Positions 40,157-49,606 of a DNA stretch of 51,313 nucleotides are shown here, in pieces. Position 1 is the stretch's first letter. Each line of letters begins with the position of its first letter. This DNA comes from an uncultured Helcococcus sp. Lineage in GTDB: Bacteria > Bacillota > Clostridia > Tissierellales > Peptoniphilaceae. A model generated the notes under the pieces. The model was given only the letters and a program-made list of their open reading frames with translations. It was not told the DNA's origin and made no database searches. The translations under genes and the position numbers were made by a program. The stretch spans positions 1 to 51,313 of the forward strand of contig CALAZW010000085.1 of the NCBI GenBank assembly GCA_937926545.1, given 5' to 3'.

Positions 40157-41272
40157 ATGGGATTAAAATATGAATTAGTAAAAAAATCTTCTGAATGTGA
40201 AGCTAGGGCTGGTATTATTCATACACCACATGGAGATATTAAAACACCAGTTTTTATGCCGGTTGGAACCAGGGCAACTGTTAAGACCATGACACCAGAA
40301 GAGTTAAAAGATATAAATGCACAAATTATTTTGGGAAATACCTACCACCTTTATTTAAAACCAGGAGATGACTTGATTAAAGAGGCTGGTGGCCTTCATA
40401 AGTTTATGAATTGGGATAGGCCAATTTTAACCGATAGTGGAGGATTCCAAGTATTTAGCTTAAATAAAATAAGAAAAATAAGTGAAGAAGGCGTGGAGTT
40501 TAGATCTCATATCGATGGTTCTAAACACTTCATATCTCCAGAAAAGTCCATAGACATTCAAAAAAATCTGGGTTCAGATATAATGATGGCCTTTGATGAA
40601 TGCGTTGGATACCCTGCTGATCATGACTATGTTGAGCAGTCCATGGAAAGAACTCTTAGATGGTTGGATAGGTGCGTAGATACCCATACCAATCCTGATC
40701 AAGCTCTTTTCGGTATAGTCCAAGGGGGAATGTATAAGGACCTAAGAGAAATTAGTGCCAGGGAAACAATAAAAAGAGACTGTGATGGCTTTGCTGTCGG
40801 TGGTTTAAGTGTGGGTGAACCTAAAGAAGAAATGATAGATATTCTAAGATTTACAACCCCCTTGCTACCTGAAGATAAACCAAGGTATAATATGGGAGTA
40901 GGAACTCCTGATTATTTATTTGAATCAGTAGAGGCCGGTATAGACATGGCCGATTGTGTTTTACCAACAAGAATAGCTAGAAATGGTACTGCTATCACAT
41001 CAAGAGGAAACCTTGTGGTTAGAAATGCCAAGTATGCTAGGGACTTTTCAGCCTTGGACCATGAATGTGATTGCTATACTTGTAGAAACTATTCAAGGGC
41101 CTATATTAGACACTTGATTAATGTTAACGAAATATTAGGAGCTAGACTTTTAACAATTCACAACTTACACTTTTTAATTCACATGATGGAAAATATTAGA
41201 GAATCCATCATTGAAGATAGATTCTTGGACTACAAGAAAGAATTCTATGAAAAATTCGGATACGAAGACTAG
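40157..41272 (+). CDS. tgt: tRNA-guanine transglycosylase
   Basis: Tgt exchanges guanine 34 for preQ1 in GUN-anticodon tRNAs. The 371-residue product has PVFMPVGTRATVKTMTPEEL near the start, the catalytic Asp in ILTDSGGFQVFSL (about 89), AVGGLSVGEPKEEM (about 213) and the zinc-binding site CDCYTCRNYSRAYIRHL with a later His. The queA-tgt-yajC order is the usual one. Confidence 0.96.
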   Translation: MGLKYELVKKSSECEARAGIIHTPHGDIKTPVFMPVGTRATVKTMTPEELKDINAQIILGNTYHLYLKPGDDLIKEAGGLHKFMNWDRPILTDSGGFQVFSLNKIRKISEEGVEFRSHIDGSKHFISPEKSIDIQKNLGSDIMMAFDECVGYPADHDYVEQSMERTLRWLDRCVDTHTNPDQALFGIVQGGMYKDLREISARETIKRDCDGFAVGGLSVGEPKEEMIDILRFTTPLLPEDKPRYNMGVGTPDYLFESVEAGIDMADCVLPTRIARNGTAITSRGNLVVRNAKYARDFSALDHECDCYTCRNYSRAYIRHLINVNEILGARLLTIHNLHFLIHMMENIRESIIEDRFLDYKKEFYEKFGYED

Positions 41273-41280
41273 GAGGCAGT

Positions 41281-41637
41281 ATGTTATCTTTATTTAACTT
41301 GGCAGCACAAGCGCCAAAAGGAAATATGTTAAGCTCACTACTAATGATGGTTGGTGTAATAGTACTTATGTACTTTATGATGATCAGACCTCAAAAGAAA
41401 CAACAAGCTAAAATGAAGGAAACTATGGATGCTTTAAAAGTAGGCGACCAAATAGTAACCAGATCAGGCGTTAGAGGAAGAATAGTGAAGTTAGACGATG
41501 TATCATTTGTTTTAGAAACAGGGGAACAAAACACACAAATAGAGTTTCTAAGAGATGCTTTAATGTATGTGGTTACTCCAGCACAAAGTCATGAAGAAAA
41601 TCATGATGAAGTTGAAGAGCAAGAAAAACAAGATTAG
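41281..41637 (+). CDS. yajC: Preprotein translocase subunit YajC
   Basis: The 118-residue product has one membrane helix (MLSSLLMMVGVIVLMYFMMI, about 16-35) followed by RPQKKQQAKMKETMDALKVG and a small beta domain (DQIVTRSGVRGRIVKLDD), the standard YajC form. The C-terminal tail is acidic. It associates with the SecDF complex. The next element is a hairpin that may end most transcripts here. Confidence 0.92.
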   Translation: MLSLFNLAAQAPKGNMLSSLLMMVGVIVLMYFMMIRPQKKQQAKMKETMDALKVGDQIVTRSGVRGRIVKLDDVSFVLETGEQNTQIEFLRDALMYVVTPAQSHEENHDEVEEQEKQD

Positions 41638-41647
41638 GACTTTAGAA

Positions 41648-41677
41648 AATGAAAGGTGATATCACTTTTCATTTTTT
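41648..41677 (+). terminator. Internal terminator after yajC
   Basis: A nearly perfect 13-bp stem (41648-41660 with 41661-41673, one wobble) is followed by TTTTTT. It stands in the 57-base gap between yajC and recJ and may reduce transcription into the recJ-rel part. Confidence 0.65.
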
Positions 41678-41694
41678 ACATAAATAGGAGTATT

Positions 41695-43452
41695 ATGAAA
41701 AACTGGTATATATATAATAACAAGGAAGATTATGAAAAGTTAAAAGACTATGATGGCCTAAGCAAGATGCAGAAAATAATTGTTGCCAATAGGCAGATGA
41801 CATCAGATAGTCAGTTGAGGGCCATAACAAGACCTAGCATTAAGGATCTTTACGATCCATTTCTTCTTAAAGACATGGATAAGGCTGTAGAGCTTATTGT
41901 GGAGACCATGATGATGGGGGAGAAAATAAGAATTGTAGGTGACTATGATCAAGATGGGGTTTCAGCAACTGTAACCCTTTTAAAGGGGCTGGGATATTTT
42001 CATGAAGCCATTAGTTATTCTATACCAGATAGGGTAGAAGACGGATATGGAATATCCAAGGGAATTGTAGATAGGGCCATAGAGGATGATATATCCTTAA
42101 TAATAACTTGTGATAATGGTATTTCTGCCTTTGAGGTAATAGACTATGCCAAGGAGAAAAACCTTAAGCTGATTGTTACAGACCACCATACAGTGCCCTT
42201 GGTAGATGGTATGGAGAAAATTCCTCAAGCCGATGCAGTTATAAATCCCATGCAGAAGGATTGTGGCTATCCTTTTAAAAAGATTTGTGGGGCAGCAGTA
42301 GCCTATAAGTTGGTAGATGGGGTTTATAGTTATTTAGGTGAAGAGCTGGGCATGGACAAGGAATTAATCTATGAATTATTAGAATTTACAGCCTTGGCCA
42401 CAGTGGCCGATGTGATGGATATAGAGGATGAAAACAGAATTATAGTAGTGGAAGGTCTAAAGAGACTTAACAAGACTAGAAACCCTGGCCTTAGGGCTCT
42501 TTTAAGCGAAATGAATTGGGATAGGGAAATTGATGTTTATACCATAGGTTTTATCATAGGGCCAACCATAAACTCAACAGGAAGAATTTTTACTGCCAAA
42601 TTGGGAGTAGAACTTTTTATAGAAGACGATATGGATGTGGTAAGTGAGTATGCTAGAGAACTTGTAGACTTGAACAATGAAAGAAAAAACATGACTCTTG
42701 AAGGCTATGAAACATCGCTTAAGCTAGTTAATGAGAAGAACTTGTATAATAATGATATAATGATAGTATACAATCCAAGTATCCATGAAAGTATTTGTGG
42801 CTTGGTTGCAGGTAGGATTAAAGATAAATTCCATAAGCCTACCATTGTACTAACAGATGCTCAAGGACAAGAGGGCGTATTAAAGGGTTCAGGCAGAAGT
42901 ATTGAAGCCTATGATATGTTTAATAATTTGAATGACTTTAAAGATATTTTTATTTCCTTTGGAGGTCATAAGATGGCCTGTGGTTTGTCCATAGAAAAGA
43001 GCAAGTTGGATAGTTTTATTAGACTGACCAATGAGAATTCTAGTCTAGAAGCAAAGGATTTTATACCAGAGATAAATATAGATGTTAATCTTCCTATAAG
43101 GTATGTAAACAACAAGGTCATAGAAGAACTAGAAGCCCTTAAACCCTTTGGTAAGGGATTTGAAAAACCTAAGTTTGCCTCCAAGCAGGTAACTATTAAA
43201 AACATTTCCATAATAGGAAAGAAAAAGAATGTGGTTAGGTTTATCTTTAATCAGGACCAAAGAAATTTAACAGGTATATCCTTTGATAGCGAATATGTAT
43301 TAGAAGCTTTAACCAATAAATTTAAGCTAGGAAATATTGAGGACAATTTGGATCAACTAGTTAATAGGCAGGTTGATATTATTTACTATCCTCAGATAAA
43401 TAATTTTAACAATCAAACTTATCTACAGTTATTGGTTGAAGATATAAGATAG
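41695..43452 (+). CDS. recJ: Single-stranded-DNA-specific exonuclease RecJ
   Basis: The 585-residue product has the DHH-family catalytic motifs VGDYDQDGVSATV (about 80-92), ITCDNGISA, VTDHHTVP (about 160), and the DHHA1 motif SFGGHKMACGLSIE (about 421), followed by an OB-like domain with LKPFGKGFEKPKF. RecJ degrades 5' ends of single strands in recombination and repair. ATG 41695 has AGGAG upstream and gives the usual start; ATG 41656 lies inside the hairpin. Confidence 0.9.
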   Translation: MKNWYIYNNKEDYEKLKDYDGLSKMQKIIVANRQMTSDSQLRAITRPSIKDLYDPFLLKDMDKAVELIVETMMMGEKIRIVGDYDQDGVSATVTLLKGLGYFHEAISYSIPDRVEDGYGISKGIVDRAIEDDISLIITCDNGISAFEVIDYAKEKNLKLIVTDHHTVPLVDGMEKIPQADAVINPMQKDCGYPFKKICGAAVAYKLVDGVYSYLGEELGMDKELIYELLEFTALATVADVMDIEDENRIIVVEGLKRLNKTRNPGLRALLSEMNWDREIDVYTIGFIIGPTINSTGRIFTAKLGVELFIEDDMDVVSEYARELVDLNNERKNMTLEGYETSLKLVNEKNLYNNDIMIVYNPSIHESICGLVAGRIKDKFHKPTIVLTDAQGQEGVLKGSGRSIEAYDMFNNLNDFKDIFISFGGHKMACGLSIEKSKLDSFIRLTNENSSLEAKDFIPEINIDVNLPIRYVNNKVIEELEALKPFGKGFEKPKFASKQVTIKNISIIGKKKNVVRFIFNQDQRNLTGISFDSEYVLEALTNKFKLGNIEDNLDQLVNRQVDIIYYPQINNFNNQTYLQLLVEDIR

Positions 43453-43464
43453 GATGTGAAATAG

Positions 43465-45621
43465 ATGCTTGAAGATATGATAAAAAAAATTAAGGTCTAC
43501 AATCCCCATACGGATGAGGAGATAATAAGTAAGGCCTATAACCTGACCAAGCAGGCCCATGAGGGCCAAAAAAGAAACTCAGGTGAGGATTACTTTGTTC
43601 ACCCTGTGGCAGTTGCCAATATCCTAATAGACCTTCATATGGATGACGAGACCATATGTGCTGGACTTATGCACGATGTCTTAGAAGATACCAAGGTTAG
43701 TTATGAAGAGATGGAAGAGATGTTTGGATCTGAAATAACTCAATTGGTAGATGGGGTGACCAAGTTAAAGAAAATTAAGTATAAGAGCAAAGAAGAAAAC
43801 CAAATAGAAAACATTAGAAAAATGGTCTTGGCCATGGCTAATGATATTAGGGTAATTATTATCAAGCTTTCAGATAGGCTTCACAATATGAGAACCCTTG
43901 AATATATGACAAGAAACAAGCAGGTGGAAAAGGCCAATGAAACTCTGGAAATCTATGTGCCCCTTGCCCATAGATTGGGAATCAACACTGTAAAGTGGGA
44001 ATTGGAAGACTTGTGCCTAAGATACCTAGACCCCATATCCTACTATGAAATAGTAGATGGTATTAACCAAAAAAGGTCTGAAAGAGAAGCAGTAATAAAC
44101 AAGATAATAGGTAAATTGGAAGCTGAGGTTACAGATTTAAAAATAAGCTATTCCATAACTGGAAGGCCCAAGGGAATCTATAGTATTTACAAAAAGATGA
44201 AAAAACAAAACTCATCTATAGATGAAATATTTGACCTTATAGCCATCAGGGTTCTAGTTGACAATATAAAGGATTGTTATGCTGTTTTAGGAGTGGTTCA
44301 CACTGTATGGAAGCCTATACCAGGAAGGTTTAAGGACTATATAGCCATGCCTAAGCCTAACTTATACCAATCCCTTCACACCACAGTTATAGGTGAAAAA
44401 GGACAAATATTTGAAGTTCAAATAAGGACTTATGACATGCATAAAACGGCTGAGTATGGTATTGCTGCCCACTGGAAATATAAGGAAGGTAAAAACAAGT
44501 CCACAAACTTTGATCAAAGACTTACCTGGATAAGACAACTTATGGAGTGGGAAAAAAACACTAAGGATTCCTATGAATTTATGGATATTTTCAAGGGAGA
44601 CCTTTTCTCAGACGAGGTTTATGTATTTTCTCCCAAGGGAGATGTTATAGACTTGCCTCAAGGAGCAACCCCCATAGACTTTGCCTATAGGGTTCATACT
44701 GATATAGGAAATAAGTGTGTGGGAGCCAGGGTAAATGGAAAGCTAAAGCCTCTTACCTATAAGCTACAAACAGGTGAGATTATTGAAATCTTAACTTCTA
44801 AAAACTCAACAGGACCTAGTAAGGACTGGTTGAATGTGGTGGTTTCTTCCCAGGCTAAGTCTAAGATTAAACAATACTTTAAAAAGGAACAAAAAGATAG
44901 TAATATTCTTCAGGGAAGGGAACTACTGGAGAAGGAAGTTAGAAAGAAGGGCTATGATTCCAGTAAAATATTGGTGGATGATTGGCTGGAAGAAATCTCA
45001 GAGAAAAATAATCTTTTAAGCATAGATGATCTTTATGCAGCCATAGGATATGGAACCATAAATATTCAAGGGGTCCTACCTAAGTTGGAAAAAAGATATG
45101 AGGAGAAATATAGGGAAGACTTAAGCTTTGATGATTTATCAGATGAAGAAGTCCAAACTAAAAAGAAAAGTGAAAACACAGATAATATATCTATAGACGA
45201 TCTTTCAAACTTGGAATCTAAGTTTGCCAAGTGTTGTAATCCGGTACCAGGAGATAAGATAGTAGGCTATATAACTATGGGAAGGGGAATAACCATCCAT
45301 AGGATAGATTGTCCAAATGTGGCCAATATAGAGAACAAGGAAAGGCTTATAGCTGTTAAGTGGGATCTGGCAGAAAAATCCAAGTACCAGGTTAAAATTA
45401 ATGTTTTATCAACAGATAGTCCAGGATATTTAGCAGACCTAACCCAGACCATATCCAAGGAAGGTATAAATGTAATAGGTATGAATGCTAGACCTACCAA
45501 GGACTTGACCTTTAATATAGGTCTTATAGTTGAAATTACAGAAAAGGAAGATCTTAATAAATTATTTGCAGCCATAAGAAAAATAAAGGGCACTATAGAT
45601 GTTTATAGGGTGAAAAACTGA
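43465..45621 (+). CDS. rel: Bifunctional (p)ppGpp synthetase/hydrolase (Rel)
   Basis: The 718-residue product has all domains of the long RSH proteins. The HD hydrolase (AGLMHDVLEDTKVSYEE, about 72) keeps the metal-binding His-Asp, and the synthetase carries GRFKDYIAMPKPNLYQSLHTT (split here as GRFKDYIAMP and NLYQSLHTT, about 288). TGS (VYVFSPKGDVIDLPQGATP, about 390), a zinc-finger-like region with KCCNPVPGD and a C-terminal ACT domain follow. It adjusts growth to starvation; ppGpp also represses purine synthesis in Firmicutes, linking it to the pur operon. The dtd start follows by 6 bases. Confidence 0.94.
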   Translation: MLEDMIKKIKVYNPHTDEEIISKAYNLTKQAHEGQKRNSGEDYFVHPVAVANILIDLHMDDETICAGLMHDVLEDTKVSYEEMEEMFGSEITQLVDGVTKLKKIKYKSKEENQIENIRKMVLAMANDIRVIIIKLSDRLHNMRTLEYMTRNKQVEKANETLEIYVPLAHRLGINTVKWELEDLCLRYLDPISYYEIVDGINQKRSEREAVINKIIGKLEAEVTDLKISYSITGRPKGIYSIYKKMKKQNSSIDEIFDLIAIRVLVDNIKDCYAVLGVVHTVWKPIPGRFKDYIAMPKPNLYQSLHTTVIGEKGQIFEVQIRTYDMHKTAEYGIAAHWKYKEGKNKSTNFDQRLTWIRQLMEWEKNTKDSYEFMDIFKGDLFSDEVYVFSPKGDVIDLPQGATPIDFAYRVHTDIGNKCVGARVNGKLKPLTYKLQTGEIIEILTSKNSTGPSKDWLNVVVSSQAKSKIKQYFKKEQKDSNILQGRELLEKEVRKKGYDSSKILVDDWLEEISEKNNLLSIDDLYAAIGYGTINIQGVLPKLEKRYEEKYREDLSFDDLSDEEVQTKKKSENTDNISIDDLSNLESKFAKCCNPVPGDKIVGYITMGRGITIHRIDCPNVANIENKERLIAVKWDLAEKSKYQVKINVLSTDSPGYLADLTQTISKEGINVIGMNARPTKDLTFNIGLIVEITEKEDLNKLFAAIRKIKGTIDVYRVKN

Positions 45622-45627
45622 GGTAGT

Positions 45628-46077
45628 ATGAGAGCGATAATTCAAAGAGTAAAACAAGCAAGTGTAATTATAGATGATAAGGAATATTCTAAAATAAATC
45701 ATGGACTTTTATTGTTTTTAGGAGTCCATGAATATGATACAATAGAGGATGTTGATTATATAGTAAATAAGACTTCTAATCTTAGGATTTTTACAGATGA
45801 AAAGGGACTAATGAACCTGTCCTTGAAGGATGTTGGAGGACAGATATTGGTTGTGTCCCAATTTACCCTTTATGGGGATGCTAGGAAGGGCAGAAGACCT
45901 AACTTTATGCAGGCGGCTAAAAACCCTAAGGGAGAAGAACTTTATCAGTTGACAGTGGAGAAACTAAAAAAAGAAATCCCTAGTGTAGAAACAGGCGAGT
46001 TTGGAGCGGATATGGATATCTGCCTAATTAACGATGGACCTGTTACAATACAATTGGATTCTAGTAAAATATATTGA
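45628..46077 (+). CDS. dtd: D-aminoacyl-tRNA deacylase
   Basis: Dtd removes D-amino acids mischarged to tRNA. The 149-residue product begins MRAIIQRVKQASVIID and has the active-site SQFTLYGDARKGRRPNF (about 78-94) and the Gly-cisPro motif NDGPVTIQLDS (about 134). The gene is standard, but it is relevant that this organism probably makes D-aspartate for its wall, which Dtd can keep out of translation. Confidence 0.95.
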   Translation: MRAIIQRVKQASVIIDDKEYSKINHGLLLFLGVHEYDTIEDVDYIVNKTSNLRIFTDEKGLMNLSLKDVGGQILVVSQFTLYGDARKGRRPNFMQAAKNPKGEELYQLTVEKLKKEIPSVETGEFGADMDICLINDGPVTIQLDSSKIY

Positions 46078-46084
46078 GGTAGAT

Positions 46085-46696
46085 ATGAGAGTAGTAAAAG
46101 ATTTTTATAATACCTATGGGACTAATTCTTATTTAATTTATGATGAGGATAGTAAAGAGGCCTATATAATAGATGCCCCGTCCATGGTATTGGAATTTGA
46201 TAAGATTATTAAGAAAAAAAAATTAAATGTTTCTTACCTTTTGCTTACCCATGGCCACTATGACCACATAGTCTATGCCAATGAATTAAGGGATAAGTAT
46301 GGCTTAAAGATAGTAGCCCATGAAAAGGAAAAAGGATTGCTTGAGGATTCAAGTCTGAATTTGTCTAAAATGTTTAAGGGAATAGATTTGACTGTAAAGG
46401 CAGATATTTTCTTAAAGGATGATGGAAACTTTGAAAATAAGTTTGATTATATTTGGTCTCCTGGCCACACTATGGGGGGAGTATCCTATGTAATTGATGG
46501 TAAGATATTTACTGGGGACAGTATATTCAAAGAATCTATAGGCAGGACAGATTTTCCAACAGGAGATTATAATTTATTAATTAATACAATTGTGACTAAA
46601 CTATTAACTCTAGATGATGATATGTTAATTTATCCAGGTCATGGACCAAACACTAGGGTTTCTTATGAAAAACAATATAATCCATTTATTAGATAG
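46085..46696 (+). CDS. MBL-fold hydrolase, hydroxyacylglutathione-hydrolase-like
   Basis: The 203-residue product has the metallo-beta-lactamase metal site THGHYDHIVYA (about 57-67), the later metal His in SPGHTMGGVSYV (about 126), Asp in FTGDSIFKESIGRTDFP (about 141) and the final PGHGPNT (about 184). This small form is widespread in Firmicutes, and the substrate is unknown. ATG 46085 with GAGGTAG upstream is preferred; an in-frame ATG at 46034 would overlap dtd by 44 bases and add 17 foreign residues. Confidence 0.88.
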   Translation: MRVVKDFYNTYGTNSYLIYDEDSKEAYIIDAPSMVLEFDKIIKKKKLNVSYLLLTHGHYDHIVYANELRDKYGLKIVAHEKEKGLLEDSSLNLSKMFKGIDLTVKADIFLKDDGNFENKFDYIWSPGHTMGGVSYVIDGKIFTGDSIFKESIGRTDFPTGDYNLLINTIVTKLLTLDDDMLIYPGHGPNTRVSYEKQYNPFIR

Positions 46697-46707
46697 TAGG
46701 AGGAGTT

Positions 46708-48486
46708 ATGGGAGAATTAGGAAATATGAGAAGAACTCACATGTGTGGGGATCTTAGAGCAAAAAACATTGATGAAGAAGTGGTACTTATGGGATGGGTT
46801 CAAAAAACTAGAGACTTGGGTCCCTTAGTTTTTATGGACTTAAGAGACAATACAGGTTTTAGCCAAATAGTATTTAAAAAAGAAGACAATGAAGGTCTTT
46901 ATGAAGAGGCAAAAAAGATAAAATCTGAATATGTTCTGGCTGTTAGAGGAAAGGTTTTAGAAAGAGAATCTAAAAACGACCAAGTGGCAACAGGAGATAT
47001 TGAAGTAATAGCCAGTGAATTAAATATCTTAGATAAGGCTAATACACCTCCTATCTACATAAAAGATGACGATAATGTGTCTGAAGATATGAGATTAAAA
47101 TATAGATACCTGGACTTAAGAAAACCTAAGATGCAAAGAAACCTAAGGGTTAGAGCAGATATAACAAAAGTATTTAGAGACTTTTTATATGACAATGATT
47201 TCTTAGAGGTTGAAACTCCATTTTTAACCAAGCCGACTCCTGAAGGAGCTAGAGATTATGTGGTTCCATCAAGAGTAAATAAAAATCTATTTTATGCCCT
47301 ACCACAATCACCACAATTATTTAAGCAAATGCTTATGGTTTCTGGTATGGATAGATACTATCAAGTTGTAAAATGCTTTAGAGACGAAGACTTAAGAGCA
47401 AATAGACAACCTGAATTTACCCAAGTAGATATTGAAATGAGTTTTGTTGATATAGATGATGTAATAGCTATAAACGAAGAATTGATGGTTAATATATTCA
47501 AGAAGGTTAAGAACATAGACCTGGAAAGACCATTTAAGAGAATGACTTACACAGAAGCCATGAATAGATTTGGTAGTGATAAGCCAGACTTAAGATATGG
47601 ATATGAAATAAATGATATAAGTGAATTAGCTGGAAGCCTAGACTTTGATTTATTTAAAAAAACCTTGGCAGAAGGTCATTTAATTAAGGCTATCAACTTT
47701 AATGACTTGTCTGATAAGTATTCTAGAAAAAAACTAGACAAGTTGACCAAGTATGTTAAAGGTATTGGAGCAGGTGGTTTAATCTGGATGAAATTTGAAG
47801 AAGATGGGGTTAACTCCAGTATTAACAAATTCCTTACAGATGAATTTACGGCTGGAATTAAGGAAAAATTAGATGCTAAGACCAACGACCTTGTTCTTAT
47901 TATGATGGGTAGGGAAGATAAGGTTCTTGATCAAATGGGCAGCCTAAGAGTTCACATGGCAGGAGAAAACATTGAATTTAAAGATGATGATTATGCCATA
48001 ACTTGGATAGTTGATTTCCCAATGTTTGAATATGATGAAGAGGATGAAAGATTTGTTGCAAAACACCATCCATTTACTCATCCAGTAGATGAAGATATTG
48101 AACTTTTAGAAAGTCACCCTGAACAAGTTAGGGCTAAGGCCTATGACATAGTTATAAATGGTGATGAAATAGGTGGAGGATCTATAAGAATCAATGACTC
48201 AGACCTACAAAATAGAATGTTTAAGGCTCTTCATTTGACAGAAGATGATATAGAAAATAAATTTGGTTTCTTTATAGAAGCCTTGAAATATGGAACACCT
48301 CCACATGGGGGAATTGCTTATGGTTTAGATAGATTTGTTATGACCTTATTAAACACCAATAACATTAAGGACGTAATAGCCTTTCCTAAGACCCAATCAG
48401 CAACCTGTCCACTTACCCATGCTCCAACTTATATAAGTGAGGTTCAATTGGAAGAATTGCACCTAGATTTAAGAGATGATGACTAG
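46708..48486 (+). CDS. aspS: Aspartyl-tRNA synthetase (bacterial type)
   Basis: The 592-residue product is the long bacterial AspRS. An N-terminal OB fold (RRTHMCGDLRAKNIDEEVVL) precedes class II motifs (motif 2 FRDEDLRANRQPEFTQVDIE near 217; motif 3 GLDRFVMTLL near 543) and the central GAD insertion. QSPQLFKQMLM near 195 is present. AGGAGGAG supports ATG 46708; an internal ATG 46726 would give the more usual MRRTH start and cannot be excluded. It ends overlapping tcdA by 11 bases. Confidence 0.95.
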   Translation: MGELGNMRRTHMCGDLRAKNIDEEVVLMGWVQKTRDLGPLVFMDLRDNTGFSQIVFKKEDNEGLYEEAKKIKSEYVLAVRGKVLERESKNDQVATGDIEVIASELNILDKANTPPIYIKDDDNVSEDMRLKYRYLDLRKPKMQRNLRVRADITKVFRDFLYDNDFLEVETPFLTKPTPEGARDYVVPSRVNKNLFYALPQSPQLFKQMLMVSGMDRYYQVVKCFRDEDLRANRQPEFTQVDIEMSFVDIDDVIAINEELMVNIFKKVKNIDLERPFKRMTYTEAMNRFGSDKPDLRYGYEINDISELAGSLDFDLFKKTLAEGHLIKAINFNDLSDKYSRKKLDKLTKYVKGIGAGGLIWMKFEEDGVNSSINKFLTDEFTAGIKEKLDAKTNDLVLIMMGREDKVLDQMGSLRVHMAGENIEFKDDDYAITWIVDFPMFEYDEEDERFVAKHHPFTHPVDEDIELLESHPEQVRAKAYDIVINGDEIGGGSIRINDSDLQNRMFKALHLTEDDIENKFGFFIEALKYGTPPHGGIAYGLDRFVMTLLNTNNIKDVIAFPKTQSATCPLTHAPTYISEVQLEELHLDLRDDD

Positions 48487-49186
48487 GCAATTTGAAAGGA
48501 CCATTCAGGTAATAGGTGAAGACCTATTTGACCAATTTTCAAACTTGAAAATTATAGTTTTCGGTGTCGGTGGAGTTGGATCCGCCGCCATTGAAGGCTT
48601 GGTGAGAATGGGATTAAAGGAAATAACTATAGTAGACTATGACAGGATAGATATAAGTAACTTAAACAGGCAGATATTTACCACTAGAGACAATGTGGGC
48701 ATGTTTAAGGTTTTAGCTGAAAGGGACAGGCTTTTATCTATAAATCCTGACCTTAGGGTAAACTACTATATAAAAAAGATAGACATGGATAGTATTTGCC
48801 TATTTGACCTTGATGATTATGACTATGTTGTAGATGCTATAGACATGGTAACATCCAAGATAGGTCTTATAGACTACTGCTATAAAAACAAGATTAAGAT
48901 TTTTTCATCAATGGGCACAGGTAACAAGGTTGATGCCAGCAACCTTAAGCCTATGGATTTATATAAGACCAATTATGATCCCTTGGCAAAGGTGATGAGA
49001 AGGGAATTGAAAAAAAGAAGAGTAAATAAATTAAATGTTATAAGTTCCACTGAGGTTCCTTTGGTAAAATCCAAAAGAAGGCAGGGGGCCAGTAAGTCTA
49101 CCCCAGGTAGCATGTCCTATGTGCCTCCCATATCGGGTTACCTAATGGCCAGTGAGATCTTTAATGATTTTTTGAAAAGGAGTTGA
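48476..49186 (+). CDS. tcdA: tRNA threonylcarbamoyladenosine dehydratase (TcdA/CsdL, ThiF family)
   Basis: The 236-residue E1-like enzyme has VFGVGGVGSAAIEGLVRMG (ATP/Rossmann loop, about 25), DYDRIDISNLNRQ (about 52-64) and the C-terminal SKSTPGSMSYVPPISGYLMAS typical of TcdA. It cyclises t6A37 of tRNA with ATP. Two ATGs in tandem (48476 and 48479) can serve as start. It overlaps the end of aspS, and its stop lies at the ribosome site of the next gene. Confidence 0.9.
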   Translation: MMTRQFERTIQVIGEDLFDQFSNLKIIVFGVGGVGSAAIEGLVRMGLKEITIVDYDRIDISNLNRQIFTTRDNVGMFKVLAERDRLLSINPDLRVNYYIKKIDMDSICLFDLDDYDYVVDAIDMVTSKIGLIDYCYKNKIKIFSSMGTGNKVDASNLKPMDLYKTNYDPLAKVMRRELKKRRVNKLNVISSTEVPLVKSKRRQGASKSTPGSMSYVPPISGYLMASEIFNDFLKRS

Positions 49187-49190
49187 TTTT

Positions 49191-49598
49191 ATCAAAAAGA
49201 AGGGTGTAGTTCAAAAAGTTTATGAGGACAAGATGGAAGTCCTACTTATGAGAAATTCAGCCTGTGGGGACTGTAGTACCTGTGGAGGATGTGAGACTAA
49301 GCTAGTTAGCATGGACTTGGATAATACGATTAATGGTAAGGTTGGAGATATTATCGAGGTTGACATGGATGCAAGTCAAGTTCTAAAGGGAACCGCAATA
49401 ATGTATATATTACCCCTACTAGGCCTATTATTGGGAGTAGTTCTTGCCCACCTGTACCAATTAAAGTATATTGGTGAAGTAAATGATTTGATGGACTTTG
49501 GAGTTGGTTTAATATTTTTACTATTAACTTGGATTATAGTATCTAAAATAGACAAGAAATTTAATGCAAATCAATATGTAAAAGTCAATAAATTATAG
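49191..49598 (+). CDS. SoxR-reducing-system RseC/MucC-family protein
   Basis: The 135-residue product has a short N-terminal strand region, a cysteine cluster NSACGDCSTCGGCE (four Cys), and two membrane helices (AIMYILPLLGLLLGVVLAHLY and the LIFLLLTWIIVSKI segment). This is the RseC layout, linked to RnfC-type electron transport and SoxR reduction. The first ATG, 49233, would remove the conserved start KKKGVVQKVYEDK. The ribosome site AAGGAG (49177-49182) sits 8 bases before ATC 49191, which is the only plausible start in frame after the upstream stop. An ATC start codon is therefore proposed. Confidence 0.78.
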   Translation: MKKKGVVQKVYEDKMEVLLMRNSACGDCSTCGGCETKLVSMDLDNTINGKVGDIIEVDMDASQVLKGTAIMYILPLLGLLLGVVLAHLYQLKYIGEVNDLMDFGVGLIFLLLTWIIVSKIDKKFNANQYVKVNKL

Positions 49599-49606
49599 GA
49601 GAGATA

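Noticed and set aside
44834..45019. Small open frame inside rel
   Set aside because: It overlaps the rel coding frame in another phase, with no ribosome site or recognisable product.
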